Below, piece after piece: positions 8,623-16,665 of a stretch of 64,000 nucleotides of DNA. Source of the stretch: Nonomuraea typhae (lineage in GTDB: Bacteria > Actinomycetota > Actinomycetes > Streptosporangiales > Streptosporangiaceae); assembly GCF_009760925.1 (NCBI RefSeq), contig NZ_VRLV01000022.1:121038-185037 (forward strand), in the 5' to 3' direction. The position numbers and the translations under genes were made by a program. The notes under the pieces were generated by a model that ran no database searches, was not told the DNA's origin, and was given only the letters and a program-made list of their open reading frames with translations. Position 1 is the first letter of the stretch. Each line of letters opens with the position of its first letter.

Positions 8623-9218
8623 TCAGCGGAGGTTGGCGATGCCGGCGAGGACGAGGGCGATGCCGGCGAGGAACTGCTCGCGGTCGTCGTGTTCGCGCAT
8701 CTGGCCGGCGATGGCGTGCATGAACGGGTACTCATCGGGATCGAGTTCCCGCCAGGCCGTCGAGGTTGCGTCGAAGACCTCTTCGCGGTCCGCGTCGGGC
8801 CTGATGCCCGAGGTGTCCCCGTCGATGCGGGCGTTCTGGCTGACGGCGCCGAGGATGTAGTGCACCAGCGTCGAGGTCGCGTAGAACCAGGCGGCCTCGG
8901 GCACGCCCAAGGCGCCCACCTGCCGGCCGATCCTCTCGAAGATCCCCACCGTCACCGGCCCGGCCGAGTTTCGGATGATCTGGAGGGTCAGCCGCGTGGC
9001 AAGCCACTGGTGCTCGGCGATCGCGTCGAACAGAGCCAGCGCGACGGTGCGGATCTCGTCTTCCGGCGCAGCCGAAGCCCGGCCGGGCTTGGTCGCCAGA
9101 GCCGCGGTGATGACGGTTTCCGTCGCGGTGTCCAACAGCTCATCCCGGGTGCCCACGTGGTAGTAGATCGCCCCGGACCCGGTGGCGAGGCGCTCGGTCA
9201 ACGCCCGGACGGCCCGCT
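8623..9218 (-). pseudogene. TetR-family regulator, N-terminus lost in a fusion
   Basis: The readable part starts inside the DNA-binding domain (VRALTERLATGSGAIYYHVG, the second half of the helix-turn-helix) and continues through a normal ligand-binding domain to FLAGIALVLAGIANLR. The first about 30 residues of the TetR domain are absent. They are replaced, out of frame, by the start of an alcohol dehydrogenase, with the junction near 9205-9225. Without the first helices it should not bind DNA. The remaining C-terminal domain reads without stops, so the lesion may be recent or artefactual. Confidence 0.75.
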
Positions 9219-9344
9219 CGCGACGAGCGCGACATCCGTGCCGCAGACCCCCGCCGACGCGATGTCCAGCCGGACGCCCGGCCCCTCCGGGGCGACCACG
9301 TCCTGCACCTGGATCCCATCGCCGGTGTTCCTGACAGCCAGCAC
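9219..9344 (-). pseudogene. N-terminal fragment of a zinc-type alcohol dehydrogenase
   Basis: A GTG at 9344 with a GGGGGAGG ribosome site starts a reading frame matching the first 40 residues of medium-chain dehydrogenases: LAVRNTGDGIQVQDV, then LDIASAGVCGTDVALV, where the Cys is the usual first catalytic zinc ligand (xGxCGTD). Homology stops after VALVASG and the DNA continues as the TetR gene. The nucleotide-binding and most of the catalytic domain are gone. The well-formed operator upstream was presumably its promoter. Confidence 0.75.
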
Positions 9345-9395
9345 TCTGTTTCCTCCCCCGTGGCTCCGTCCGGTTGCCAGACGCGACCCACACCT

Positions 9396-9420
9396 CTTAA
9401 GCAAACGACGTTCGCTTAAG
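9396..9420. promoter_or_regulatory. 25-bp palindromic operator between divergent TetR-linked genes
   Basis: Twelve-base arms (CTTAAGCAAACG and CGTTCGCTTAAG) flank one central base with a single mismatch. It lies 52 bases from the dehydrogenase-remnant start and 51 bases from the divergent TetR start, a position suited to controlling both. Confidence 0.75.
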
Positions 9421-9470
9421 TTTGGCGATCTCGTTTCGCTTGTGCAAGGCATGGGAGGCTGGACTCCGAC

Positions 9471-10220
9471 ATGACACGAGAGAAGCCCAGCTCAGCGGAG
9501 CGCGCCCGTATCTCGTCGCCGGATCGGCCGGGCTCCGCGTCCTGGTGGCTCGCGCGCGGCGAGCCGCCCACGCGCAGGCGGCGGAATCGGATGCTTTCCC
9601 TGGAGGCGATCGCCGACACCGCGCTGCGCCTGCTGGACGAGCACGGCATCGAGGCGATGACCATGCGGCGACTCGCCGAGGAACTGGGCTGCAGCCAGTC
9701 TTCGCTCTATCGGCACGTCCGCAGCCGGGACGAGCTGACGATCGTCGTGGCCGACCAGGCCATCCGGCTGGGGATGCAGCCACCACCCCCTGGCCTGGAC
9801 TGGCGGTCGGAGGCGGAGTGGCTGGCACGCGCCTTCCGCGGCTTCCTTCTCGCTCATCCCTCCGTCGCCCTGCTCCTGCGCGGCACCGAGCGCCTCGGGC
9901 CGAATTCGCTTCGGGGAGTGGAGGTCGCGGTCGATCGGTTCATCGGCGCGGGGCTGAGCCCGCGGCACGCAGCGGCTGCCGCCGGCGCGCTGGCCACCTT
10001 GATCATCGGCTCCGTGCAGTTCAACCTATACCTCGACGCCACCGATCCGGGGGAACAGCAGGCACGTCAAGCACTGTACGAACGTCTCGATCCGCAGACC
10101 CATCCCCGGATGGTGCGGCATGCCACCGACATCGCCGGGGTGGGCAGCGATGAGGAATTCGAGTTCGGGCTGAGGATGCTTCTGGACGGCATCGCGGCCG
10201 CGGTCCGTCCACCAAGATAA
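9471..10220 (+). CDS. TetR/AcrR family transcriptional regulator
   Basis: 249-residue repressor. A 41-residue basic extension precedes the DNA-binding domain (LSLEAIADTALRLLDEHG, then MTMRRLAEELGCSQSSLYRH, residues 43-80). The C-terminal domain (about 100-245) resembles the TetR_C type, with the helix AAAAGALATLIIGSVQFNLY. A start at the Met at residue 42 is possible, but the upstream ATG at 9471 keeps a frame free of stops. It diverges from the dehydrogenase/TetR remnant across a 25-base palindrome, its likely operator. Its stop codon overlaps a second palindrome belonging to the next gene. Confidence 0.85.
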   Translation: MTREKPSSAERARISSPDRPGSASWWLARGEPPTRRRRNRMLSLEAIADTALRLLDEHGIEAMTMRRLAEELGCSQSSLYRHVRSRDELTIVVADQAIRLGMQPPPPGLDWRSEAEWLARAFRGFLLAHPSVALLLRGTERLGPNSLRGVEVAVDRFIGAGLSPRHAAAAAGALATLIIGSVQFNLYLDATDPGEQQARQALYERLDPQTHPRMVRHATDIAGVGSDEEFEFGLRMLLDGIAAAVRPPR

Positions 10221-10255
10221 CCGAGATGACACTTATTTGTGTTATCTCAGTTATC
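10216..10255. promoter_or_regulatory. 40-bp inverted repeat at the GbsR/MarR-type gene promoter
   Basis: Left arm GATAACcGAGATgACAC and right arm GTGTtATCTCaGTTATC pair with two mismatches over 17 bases around a 6-base centre. It overlaps the TetR stop codon and ends 17 bases before the next ATG. The AT content is far above its surroundings. It fits an autoregulatory operator better than a terminator. Confidence 0.7.
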
Positions 10256-10272
10256 TGCGCTACCTTCGTCTC

Positions 10273-10755
10273 ATGACGACGCCGGAGCAGCTGGCCTTCA
10301 CCGATCGCATGGCCCACTTCTACGCACGGGAGTACGGTTTCCCGCCCGTGGCCGGCCGAGTGCTGGGCTACCTGCTCATCTGCCGGCCGCCCCAGCAAAG
10401 CATCGCCGAGCTGGCCGAGGCCCTGATGGCCAGCCGCAGCGCGGTCACCGGAGCGGTCGCCCTGCTCGCCGACCACCGGGCCGTGCGCCGCTCCCGCAGT
10501 GCGGGCCAGCGCATGGATCACGTCACCGTCGACTCCCGCGCCCTCGACCCCACCGGCTTCGCCGCGGAGATCTACCAGCAGCAAGCCGTCCTCGCCCGGG
10601 AGGCGCTGGCCCTGCTCGACGACGGCGACTCCGAGCGCCAGGCGATCCTCGCCGAAGCCGCCGCCTACCACGACTTTCTCGCCGATCGCATGGCCGCGCT
10701 GCTGGCCGAATGGCAGTCCAAGCGCGAGGAGCTCGGTTTCCCCCAGAAGGGCTGA
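10273..10755 (+). CDS. GbsR/MarR-type winged-helix regulator
   Basis: 160-residue regulator. The N-terminal helix (FTDRMAHFYAREYGFPPVAG) and LGYLLICRPPQQSIAELAEAL match the GbsR branch of the MarR superfamily, followed by a recognition helix MASRSAVTGAVALLADH and a helical C-terminus for dimerisation. The ATG at 10273 is chosen because the homology begins there. A 40-base palindrome ends 17 bases upstream and probably mediates autoregulation. The broken hydrolase gene follows after only 6 bases, suggesting an operon in which the regulator once controlled that enzyme. Confidence 0.8.
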   Translation: MTTPEQLAFTDRMAHFYAREYGFPPVAGRVLGYLLICRPPQQSIAELAEALMASRSAVTGAVALLADHRAVRRSRSAGQRMDHVTVDSRALDPTGFAAEIYQQQAVLAREALALLDDGDSERQAILAEAAAYHDFLADRMAALLAEWQSKREELGFPQKG

Positions 10756-10761
10756 CCCGCG

Positions 10762-11122
10762 ATGAACGTCCCCGCCGCCGACACCCACCTGCACGTCGCC
10801 GACCACCCCGGCCGGAAGCCCGAGCTGCTCTTCCTCAACGGCGGCTTCGCCACCACCGGGCATTGGCAGCCCGTCCTGCGCAGGCTTGGCGGCGCTGAGG
10901 GTGCCGACCGTCTTCGTGGTCGGCACCGGCAAACACTCGGGCGCCACGGAGGCGGAGGTGCGCACCATGCGGGCCGCCGTTCAACTCGCCGTGGAGCGCA
11001 ACGAGCTGGTCTCCGTCTTCGCGACCTCACCGGCCAACCACGTCCGGATCCTGGCCAAGGATGCGGGTACGGTGGCCGCCGCCATCGAGGCGGTCGCCGC
11101 GGCCGTACGAAGCCGCGCCTGA
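10762..11122 (+). pseudogene. Alpha/beta hydrolase with the catalytic core deleted
   Basis: The N-terminus (ELLFLNGGFATTGHWQPVLR, residues 24-43) is a normal alpha/beta-hydrolase start with the oxyanion loop. Near 10885 the homology changes frame to AALRVPTVFVVGTGKHSGAT, the strand before the catalytic acid, and continues to the His-containing end (TSPANHVRILAKD). About 170 residues, including the nucleophile Ser, are absent. It starts 6 bases after the GbsR-type gene stop and was probably co-transcribed with it. Confidence 0.8.
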
Positions 11123-11205
11123 CCGGCGCACCCGTGCCAAGGCCCGGTCGGCGTCCGCCCAGCGGATCGACGCGGCGGAACGGCGATCGTAGCCCCGTCG
11201 CGGCC

Positions 11206-11970
11206 TCACATCTGGGATCTCAGCACGTCGACCTCGCACCCTGGCGAGGAGGGGTCGAAGCCGTGCTCGATCAGCCAGCGGACCGCCAGCAGGCTGCGCA
11301 GCGACCACCACGCGCGGATCACGTCGAGGTCGACGTCGGCGCCGTAGCCGGCGAGGACGTCGCCGAGGTGCTCCCGGTGTCCGAGCGTCAGGATGGCGAG
11401 GTCGAACAGGGCGTCACCCGGGCCCGCCTCGGACCAGTCGAGCACGCCGGTGATCTTGTCGCCGTCGGTGAACACGTGGGCGACCTGCAGATCGCCGTGC
11501 GTGAACACCGGCGTCCACGGCCGGAGCGCGGCCTCGGCGACCTGGCGGTTGCGCGTGACCAGGTCGGCGGGAAGGACGTCGTTGGTGATGAGCCACGCGC
11601 ATTCGCCGTCGAGGTCCGACGCGATCTCGTCGACGCTCCGGCCGGGCCATGGCGGCAGCGGCGCGTCGTGCAGCATCCGTACGGCGGCGCCGGCCGAGGC
11701 CCATGCCGCGGGCGAGGCGGTCGACGGCTTTCCGAGGCGGGCGAGAGCCGTCCCGGGGAGGGCGGCGAGCGCGAGCACCGGCGGCTCGCGCCACAGGACC
11801 TCCGGAGTCGGGACCGGCGCCATGGCCATCGCCTCGACCTCGACGTCGGTGCGCCCCTGATCGGCGTCGATCTTCAGGAACACCTCGCCGACGCGCAGGG
11901 TGGCGCACTCGTGATGGGCGACGACGACCTCGACCTGCTCCACGCCGGCCATTATCGCGGGGATATTCAC
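11206..11970 (-). CDS. Aminoglycoside phosphotransferase-family protein (APH fold)
   Basis: 254-residue kinase-fold protein that would phosphorylate a small molecule with ATP. The catalytic loop is FTHGDLQVAHV (HGDxxxxH; here Asn is replaced by His) and the metal-binding Asp lies in GVLDWSEAGPGD, both typical of the APH/ChoK group. The N-lobe Lys is probably in VGEVFLKIDAD. A GTG at 11970 is taken; an ATG at 11952 would also serve. Members include antibiotic-resistance enzymes and many kinases of unknown substrate, so resistance should not be assumed. It is a single gene, convergent with the broken hydrolase. Confidence 0.8.
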   Translation of the reverse strand: MNIPAIMAGVEQVEVVVAHHECATLRVGEVFLKIDADQGRTDVEVEAMAMAPVPTPEVLWREPPVLALAALPGTALARLGKPSTASPAAWASAGAAVRMLHDAPLPPWPGRSVDEIASDLDGECAWLITNDVLPADLVTRNRQVAEAALRPWTPVFTHGDLQVAHVFTDGDKITGVLDWSEAGPGDALFDLAILTLGHREHLGDVLAGYGADVDLDVIRAWWSLRSLLAVRWLIEHGFDPSSPGCEVDVLRSQM

Positions 11971-12042
11971 CGACGTCGCCGGATTTATCGCGGGCTACGC
12001 CCACGCAACGGACTTCCTACATGACTGACATGTTGAGCGGAG

Positions 12043-13431
12043 ATGTTAGATCATGGGCGCGTGAATGATCAGATTAGCGACATAGCAGCCCAAAATAGAC
12101 TTGGCCAGCCGGGGCCGGTCTACGGGCCTGCGGGTGGAGCTACGCCCTGGGATCGGGAGATGCACCTCTTCGAGCAGGGCGTGGTCGTCCGGTCGGCGGA
12201 TGGCAGGGTGCAGGGCTTCCGCTGGGATTCGGTGACCGTGCTGAAGGATGTCATCGACCCGTTCAGAAGCGTGTACTCGCTGAACGACGGGGTCGCGCCG
12301 CCCGTGGTGATCGATGGGTTCGACCGGCCGGAGGAATGGGGCCCCGCCATTCACGGCGCCGTCCTGCAGGCGCATCTTCCGCAGGCTCGGGCGGCGCTGC
12401 AGGCCGGCCGTACCGTCACGTTCGGCGAGCTCGCGGCCACCCCGCAGGCACTGATCACGCCGACCGGCGCGGTGCCGTGGCCGCAGATCGGCGCGGTCAA
12501 GGTCGAGAACGGCGCCGTCTCGGTCAGGGTACGGGAGCAGTGGCGGCCGGTGACGACCACTCATGCCCGGGACATCCAGAATTTCCTGGTCCTGTTCACG
12601 CTGATCGAGGAGCTCAAGGGCGGGGGCGGCGCACCGGCCTCCCGGATGGGCTGGGTGATCGGCGGTGTCGCGAGCGTCCTGGTCGTCGCCCTGGTCACCG
12701 GGGGGATCGTCGTGGTCAAGCGCCTGGTCAGGTCGGGCGTCAGCCAGGGCGTGACCGCTGCGCGGGAGACCGCCACGCCTTCGGCGTCGCCGTCGGACAC
12801 TCCCTCCACCCCACTACAGCCCTCGGACACGTACACGCCGACCCCCTCCCCCTCCGAGGAGCCGTTCGATCCGGTCGTTCTCGGCGACGAGGACACCGAT
12901 CAGACCCCGATCACGCCGGACGCGCTTCTCGCGAGCTCCTTCACGAGCCGCAAGGGCGTGCGCTACACCCTCAAAGCAACCAGGTCGGACGACTGTCCCG
13001 CATGGTTCCAGTCAGGACATGTCCGGCAGATTCTTCGCAAGGCGCGATGCGGTGAGATGATCTCCGGCATCTACGCCAGCGCGAATTCCACCAAGAGCAA
13101 TCGCATCATGGTCGTCATCCGGGTGATTCCGCTCAGGAACGCGAACACCGCCGAAACCGCGTGGAAGAAACTCCGGCCCGGTTCGACCGACTGGGGCTTC
13201 ATGTGCCCCATGAAAGGCCCCGGCTCCCACCTGTGCGCGAACGGGGCCGGTAGCTGGTCCTCGGCGTATCTCTACGGATGGACCCGGCAGAGCCATCGGT
13301 ACGTCATCGCGTCCCTGGCGCTGTACGAGAACCTCGCCACCGGCAGGAGCGCCAAGCCCTGGCTCAGTGACGCCTCGAAAGCGGCGCTGGAGGCCGGCGG
13401 GCCCATGGTCTACCACGACGGCACCAACTGA
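12043..13431 (+). CDS. Single-pass membrane protein with DUF6585-like cytoplasmic domain
   Basis: 462-residue protein. Residues 30-195 (LHLFEQGVVVRSADGRVQGF, then a WDSVTVLKDV strand) resemble the PH-like cytoplasmic region annotated as DUF6585 in actinomycetes; this is a low-certainty recognition. A transmembrane helix (WVIGGVASVLVVALVTGGIV) lies near 205-225, then a Ser/Pro/Thr-rich stalk (240-285) and an extracellular domain with three Cys (SDDCPAWF, KARCGEMI, WGFMCPMK, plus HLCANG). The start could be the ATG at 12043 or the GTG at 12061; ribosome sites are weak. A sensory or cell-surface role is inferred. Confidence 0.7.
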   Translation: MLDHGRVNDQISDIAAQNRLGQPGPVYGPAGGATPWDREMHLFEQGVVVRSADGRVQGFRWDSVTVLKDVIDPFRSVYSLNDGVAPPVVIDGFDRPEEWGPAIHGAVLQAHLPQARAALQAGRTVTFGELAATPQALITPTGAVPWPQIGAVKVENGAVSVRVREQWRPVTTTHARDIQNFLVLFTLIEELKGGGGAPASRMGWVIGGVASVLVVALVTGGIVVVKRLVRSGVSQGVTAARETATPSASPSDTPSTPLQPSDTYTPTPSPSEEPFDPVVLGDEDTDQTPITPDALLASSFTSRKGVRYTLKATRSDDCPAWFQSGHVRQILRKARCGEMISGIYASANSTKSNRIMVVIRVIPLRNANTAETAWKKLRPGSTDWGFMCPMKGPGSHLCANGAGSWSSAYLYGWTRQSHRYVIASLALYENLATGRSAKPWLSDASKAALEAGGPMVYHDGTN

Positions 13432-13514
13432 TCGAACCCCGGAGGCCGGCTACGAAAACTGTCAGTCGCGCGGCATAGCATCCGGGTGCCGACCCGGACC
13501 TCGAAAGGCGGACC

Positions 13515-13943
13515 ATGGACGTAGAAGTACAGGTGGCGTTCGACTGCGCCGACCCGCAGAAGCTGGCCGAGTTCTGGGCGGAGGCGATCGCCGGCTACGC
13601 CTTCCCGCCCCCGCCCGACGGCTATGCCACCTGGGAGAGCTGGGCCGATGGCGAGAACATCCCCGAAGCCGAACGCAACACGATGCGCGTGCTGATCGAC
13701 CGGTCCGGCAAGCGGCCCAACCTCTACTTCCAGCAGGTTCCCGAGACCAAGGCGGCCAAGAACCGTCTCCACCTCGACATCACGGTCTCCCGCGGGCTCT
13801 CGGGCGAGGAGCGCACGGACCGGGTCGAAGAGGAAGTGGCTCGCCTGACGAAGCTCGGGGCCACGGTGGTGGAGCGGCGCACGCCGCCGGAGCGCTGGGT
13901 CGTGATGGCGGACGTCGAAGGCAACGAGTTCTGCGTCTGCTAA
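13515..13943 (+). CDS. VOC family (glyoxalase-like) protein
   Basis: 142-residue vicinal-oxygen-chelate protein with two beta-alpha-beta-beta-beta repeats: VQVAFDCADPQKLAEFWAEA begins the first and NRLHLDITVSRGL the second, ending in WVVMADVEGNEFCVC. The metal-ligand positions are partly kept (His in LHLDI, Glu in GNEFCV). Members act in detoxification or antibiotic binding; no specific role is visible. Its last four bases overlap the tail of the TetR gene on the opposite strand. Confidence 0.85.
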   Translation: MDVEVQVAFDCADPQKLAEFWAEAIAGYAFPPPPDGYATWESWADGENIPEAERNTMRVLIDRSGKRPNLYFQQVPETKAAKNRLHLDITVSRGLSGEERTDRVEEEVARLTKLGATVVERRTPPERWVVMADVEGNEFCVC

Positions 13944-14497
13944 GCCGGCGAGGAGCTCAATCCCGCCACGACGAGCCGGAACAATCGCTGCGCCGCGGCG
14001 GCGGGGTCGGGGTGGTGTTCCGTGGCCAGGGCCAGGCCGGCGGCCAGGGTGATCAGGTCGGTGGCGGTGACCTCCGCGGCCACCACGCCGTCGTACTGGG
14101 CACGCCGAAGCAGGGGGCCCGCCGCCTCTTCCAGCGTCGCCGAGCAGGAGTTCTCGTGAGCCGCGCCGTCGTAGGCCAGCGTGGCCGCCAGCCCCCGGGC
14201 GGTGACGCAGAAGGCGACGACCTCGCTCAGCCATTGCAGGAGTACGGACCGGCCGTCCTCCTGGCCGGACAGGTGGTGGGCGCGGGCCCGCAGTTCCTCG
14301 ATCCGCTTGCGTGAGACCGCCTCCAGCAGGTCGCGGCGGGTGGGGAAGTGCCGGCGCACGGTCGCCGAGCCGACCTGCGCGGTGCGGGCGATCTGTTCCA
14401 GGGAGGCGTCGGCCCCATGAGTGGCCACCTCCTCCTCAGCCACGGCGAGGATGCGCGCGTAGTTGCGCCTCGCGTCCGCGCGACGGGTCTCGGGCAC
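13940..14497 (-). CDS. TetR/AcrR family regulator of the divergent NmrA gene
   Basis: 185-residue repressor with a GTG start preceded by GGAGGTGA. The DNA-binding helices are NYARILAVAEEEVATHG and ASLEQIARTAQVGSATVRRH (residues 12-50), followed by a helical ligand domain. It diverges from the NAD(P)-binding gene at 14599, and two operator-like palindromes spaced 34 bases lie between them. Repression of both genes until a ligand binds is the likely scheme, inferred from this layout. Confidence 0.9.
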   Translation of the reverse strand: MPETRRADARRNYARILAVAEEEVATHGADASLEQIARTAQVGSATVRRHFPTRRDLLEAVSRKRIEELRARAHHLSGQEDGRSVLLQWLSEVVAFCVTARGLAATLAYDGAAHENSCSATLEEAAGPLLRRAQYDGVVAAEVTATDLITLAAGLALATEHHPDPAAAAQRLFRLVVAGLSSSPA

Positions 14498-14518
14498 GAC
14501 GTCACCTCCGGCTTTACT

Positions 14519-14573
14519 AAACGGCGGACCCCGCCATATCGTACTCGTACAGAAACGGCGGGCCCCGCCGTTT
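14519..14573. promoter_or_regulatory. Twin AAACGGCGG palindromes between TetR and NmrA genes
   Basis: Site 2 (14553-14573) is a perfect 21-base inverted repeat, AAACGGCGGG/CCCGCCGTTT around one base. Site 1 (14519-14537) repeats AAACGGCGG with a degenerate right half (CCGCCAT). Their left ends are 34 bases apart, about three helical turns. Together they cover both divergent promoters. Confidence 0.8.
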
Positions 14574-14598
14574 TCATAAGTGTGCCCTGAGGAGCGTC

Positions 14599-15501
14599 AT
14601 GTCCACAGTTCCCGCGCCCGTTCTGGTCACCGGCGCCACCGGCCGGCAGGGCGGGGCGACCGCCCGTGCTCTGCTGGCGGCGGGTGTGCCCGTACGCGCC
14701 TTGGTGCGCGATGCGGCCACCGATCGGGCCAGGGCCGTTGCGGCGCTCGGCGCCGAGCTGGTCACCGGCGACCTTTACGACCGTGCGTCCGTGGTCCGGG
14801 CCGCCGCGGGCGTCCGCGCCGTCTTCTCGGTGCAGATGCCCGCCTTCACCGCCGACGGCCCCGACTTCGGCAGCGAGGTGACCCAGGGCGTCAACCTCGT
14901 CGAGGGCGCGAGGGCCGCCGGAGTGCGGCAGTTCGTGCACACCTCCGTCTCCGGCGCGGACCGGCACGCGGACACGCCCGGCTGGGAGACGATGCAACCG
15001 GCCATGGGCGCCAAGACCGCGATCCAGGATCGGGTCCGTGCGGCCGGGTTTCCCTCCTGGACGCTTCTCAAGCCGGGCTTCTTCATGGAGAACTTCCTGC
15101 CCTCGATGCGGTACATGTTCCCGCACGGCATCGACGGCGGCCTGATCACCGCCCTGCGGCCCGGGACCCGGCTGCCCCTGATCGCCGTGGACGACATCGG
15201 CGCGGCCGCCGCCGCGGCCTTCGCCGCGCCCGAACGGTTCGACCGGGTCGAGCTGGAGCTGGCGGGCGACTACCTGCCGATGACCGAGATCGCGGCGGTC
15301 CTCTCCCACGTCCTGGGCCGGGACCTGCCCGCTCCCGACCTGTCCGGGGAGGAGGCCGTCGCCGCCGGCATGCCGGCGATGGGCCTCTCGCTCCTGGGGC
15401 TGAACGTGACCGCCCAGCCGGCCCGCCCGCGGTACGCCAGGGACCTGGGCATCCCGCTCACCGCCTTCGAGGCGTGGGCGCGGGCGTACATGACTACGTA
15501 G
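14599..15501 (+). CDS. NmrA-like NAD(P)-binding protein
   Basis: 300-residue atypical short-chain dehydrogenase. VLVTGATGRQGGATARALL near residue 9 is the nucleotide-binding loop, and FVHTSVSGADRHADT carries the central-strand region; the usual catalytic Tyr-x3-Lys is not evident, as in NmrA/HSCARG redox sensors. GAGGAG precedes the ATG. The protein may be a quinone/NAD(P)H oxidoreductase or a redox sensor. Regulation by the divergent TetR gene through the twin palindromes is inferred. A TAT-exported metallo-hydrolase follows after 63 bases. Confidence 0.88.
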   Translation: MSTVPAPVLVTGATGRQGGATARALLAAGVPVRALVRDAATDRARAVAALGAELVTGDLYDRASVVRAAAGVRAVFSVQMPAFTADGPDFGSEVTQGVNLVEGARAAGVRQFVHTSVSGADRHADTPGWETMQPAMGAKTAIQDRVRAAGFPSWTLLKPGFFMENFLPSMRYMFPHGIDGGLITALRPGTRLPLIAVDDIGAAAAAAFAAPERFDRVELELAGDYLPMTEIAAVLSHVLGRDLPAPDLSGEEAVAAGMPAMGLSLLGLNVTAQPARPRYARDLGIPLTAFEAWARAYMTT

Positions 15502-15564
15502 TTGTCGCCGACGCGAGGGCACCCGTCGTCGTGGAAGCGTCATCTCGTCGAGGGGAGCGAATCC

Positions 15565-16659
15565 GTGAATGCCCACGCGTCAGGTCAGGTGACCAGGCGA
15601 ACACTTCTGCGTTCGAGTGCCATCGCCGCCGGCATCGCCGCGGCCGGAGCCCAGCCGGCGCCCGCCCTGGCGGCTACGCCCTCCGGCGGAACCGACCTGG
15701 TCCTGCTGGGAACGGCGGCCGGCCCGGTGCCGTCGAGCGGGCGCTTCGGCATCGCCAGCGCGCTGGTCGTCCGCGGCAACGTCTACATGGTCGACTGCGG
15801 TCGCGGCGCGGTGTCGCAGTACATGCGTGCCGGCCTGGACCCGGTGCGGCTCAAGGGCGTCTTCGTCACCCACCTCCATGCCGACCACATCGCCGACTAC
15901 GTCAACATCGCGATGTACATGGCGCCGGCGATCCTGTCGCAGACCGGCGCCATCCCGCGCATCGACGTGTACGGCCCGCCCAGCGCCGGCGCCCTGCCCG
16001 ACGTCCCCGGCGCGAAATGGGTCGCCCCGCACCGCCCGACCCCCGGCCTCGCCGACCTGACCAGGCTCTCCAACGAGGCCATGGCCTACTCCAGCAACAC
16101 CTTCATCGCCGAGAGGATCGGATTCGACCCGGCCGCCGCCCTCCGCGTCAACGAGATCAGGCTGCCGGACGTGGGCGCGTCCCCGACCGGCGACACGGCG
16201 CCGGTCATGAAGCCCTTCCCCGTGATGAGCAACGACGACGTCGAGGTGACGGCCATCCTGGTCTCCCACGGCGTCGTCTTCCCGAGCCTGGCCTACAGGT
16301 TCGAGACGGAACACGGAAGCGTGGTCTTCTCCGGGGACACCACCGTGACGCCGAACATCCCCACCCTCGCCGACGGCGCGGACATCCTCGTCCACGAGGC
16401 CGGCGATCCGCAGTGGTGGCACGAGCACGGAGCCTCGGAGCACTTCGTGGAACACATGCGCGCCACACACACGGACGTTCTCGAGCTGGGTACGGTGGCC
16501 CGGCAGTCGGGCGTCGAATCCCTGGTGCTCAGTCACATCGGCGATTTCCAGTCGCACGCGCAGTGGCAGCGCCGCGCCCGGACCGGCGCGCTCGAGGCCG
16601 GTTACCGGGGCAGGATGATCGTGGGAAAGGACCTCATGCGCCTCAGCGTCCGGCGCTGA
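15565..16659 (+). CDS. TAT-exported metallo-beta-lactamase-fold hydrolase
   Basis: 364-residue MBL-fold protein. The N-terminus has a twin-arginine signal (VTRRTLLRSSAIAAGIAAAG) and an Ala-x-Ala cleavage region near residue 36 (APALAATPS). The metal site is FVTHLHADHIADY (HxHxDH), with VVFSGDTTV and LVLSHIGDF supplying further ligands; the layout resembles tRNase Z/arylsulfatase-like MBL enzymes rather than beta-lactamases. A GTG at 15565 is chosen for its GAGGGGAG site and because it leaves a standard signal peptide. It acts outside the membrane. Possibly co-transcribed with the NmrA gene. Confidence 0.88.
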   Translation: MNAHASGQVTRRTLLRSSAIAAGIAAAGAQPAPALAATPSGGTDLVLLGTAAGPVPSSGRFGIASALVVRGNVYMVDCGRGAVSQYMRAGLDPVRLKGVFVTHLHADHIADYVNIAMYMAPAILSQTGAIPRIDVYGPPSAGALPDVPGAKWVAPHRPTPGLADLTRLSNEAMAYSSNTFIAERIGFDPAAALRVNEIRLPDVGASPTGDTAPVMKPFPVMSNDDVEVTAILVSHGVVFPSLAYRFETEHGSVVFSGDTTVTPNIPTLADGADILVHEAGDPQWWHEHGASEHFVEHMRATHTDVLELGTVARQSGVESLVLSHIGDFQSHAQWQRRARTGALEAGYRGRMIVGKDLMRLSVRR

Positions 16660-16665
16660 GCGAGC

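Noticed and set aside
11206..11970. Calling the APH-fold gene an aminoglycoside-resistance gene
   Set aside because: The fold is shared with many kinases of other small molecules, and nothing in the sequence or context indicates an antibiotic substrate.
14227..15576. A 449-codon minus-strand frame covering the NmrA gene and the TetR start
   Set aside because: It crosses the twin operators and only its end copies TetR-like sequence in a shifted frame.
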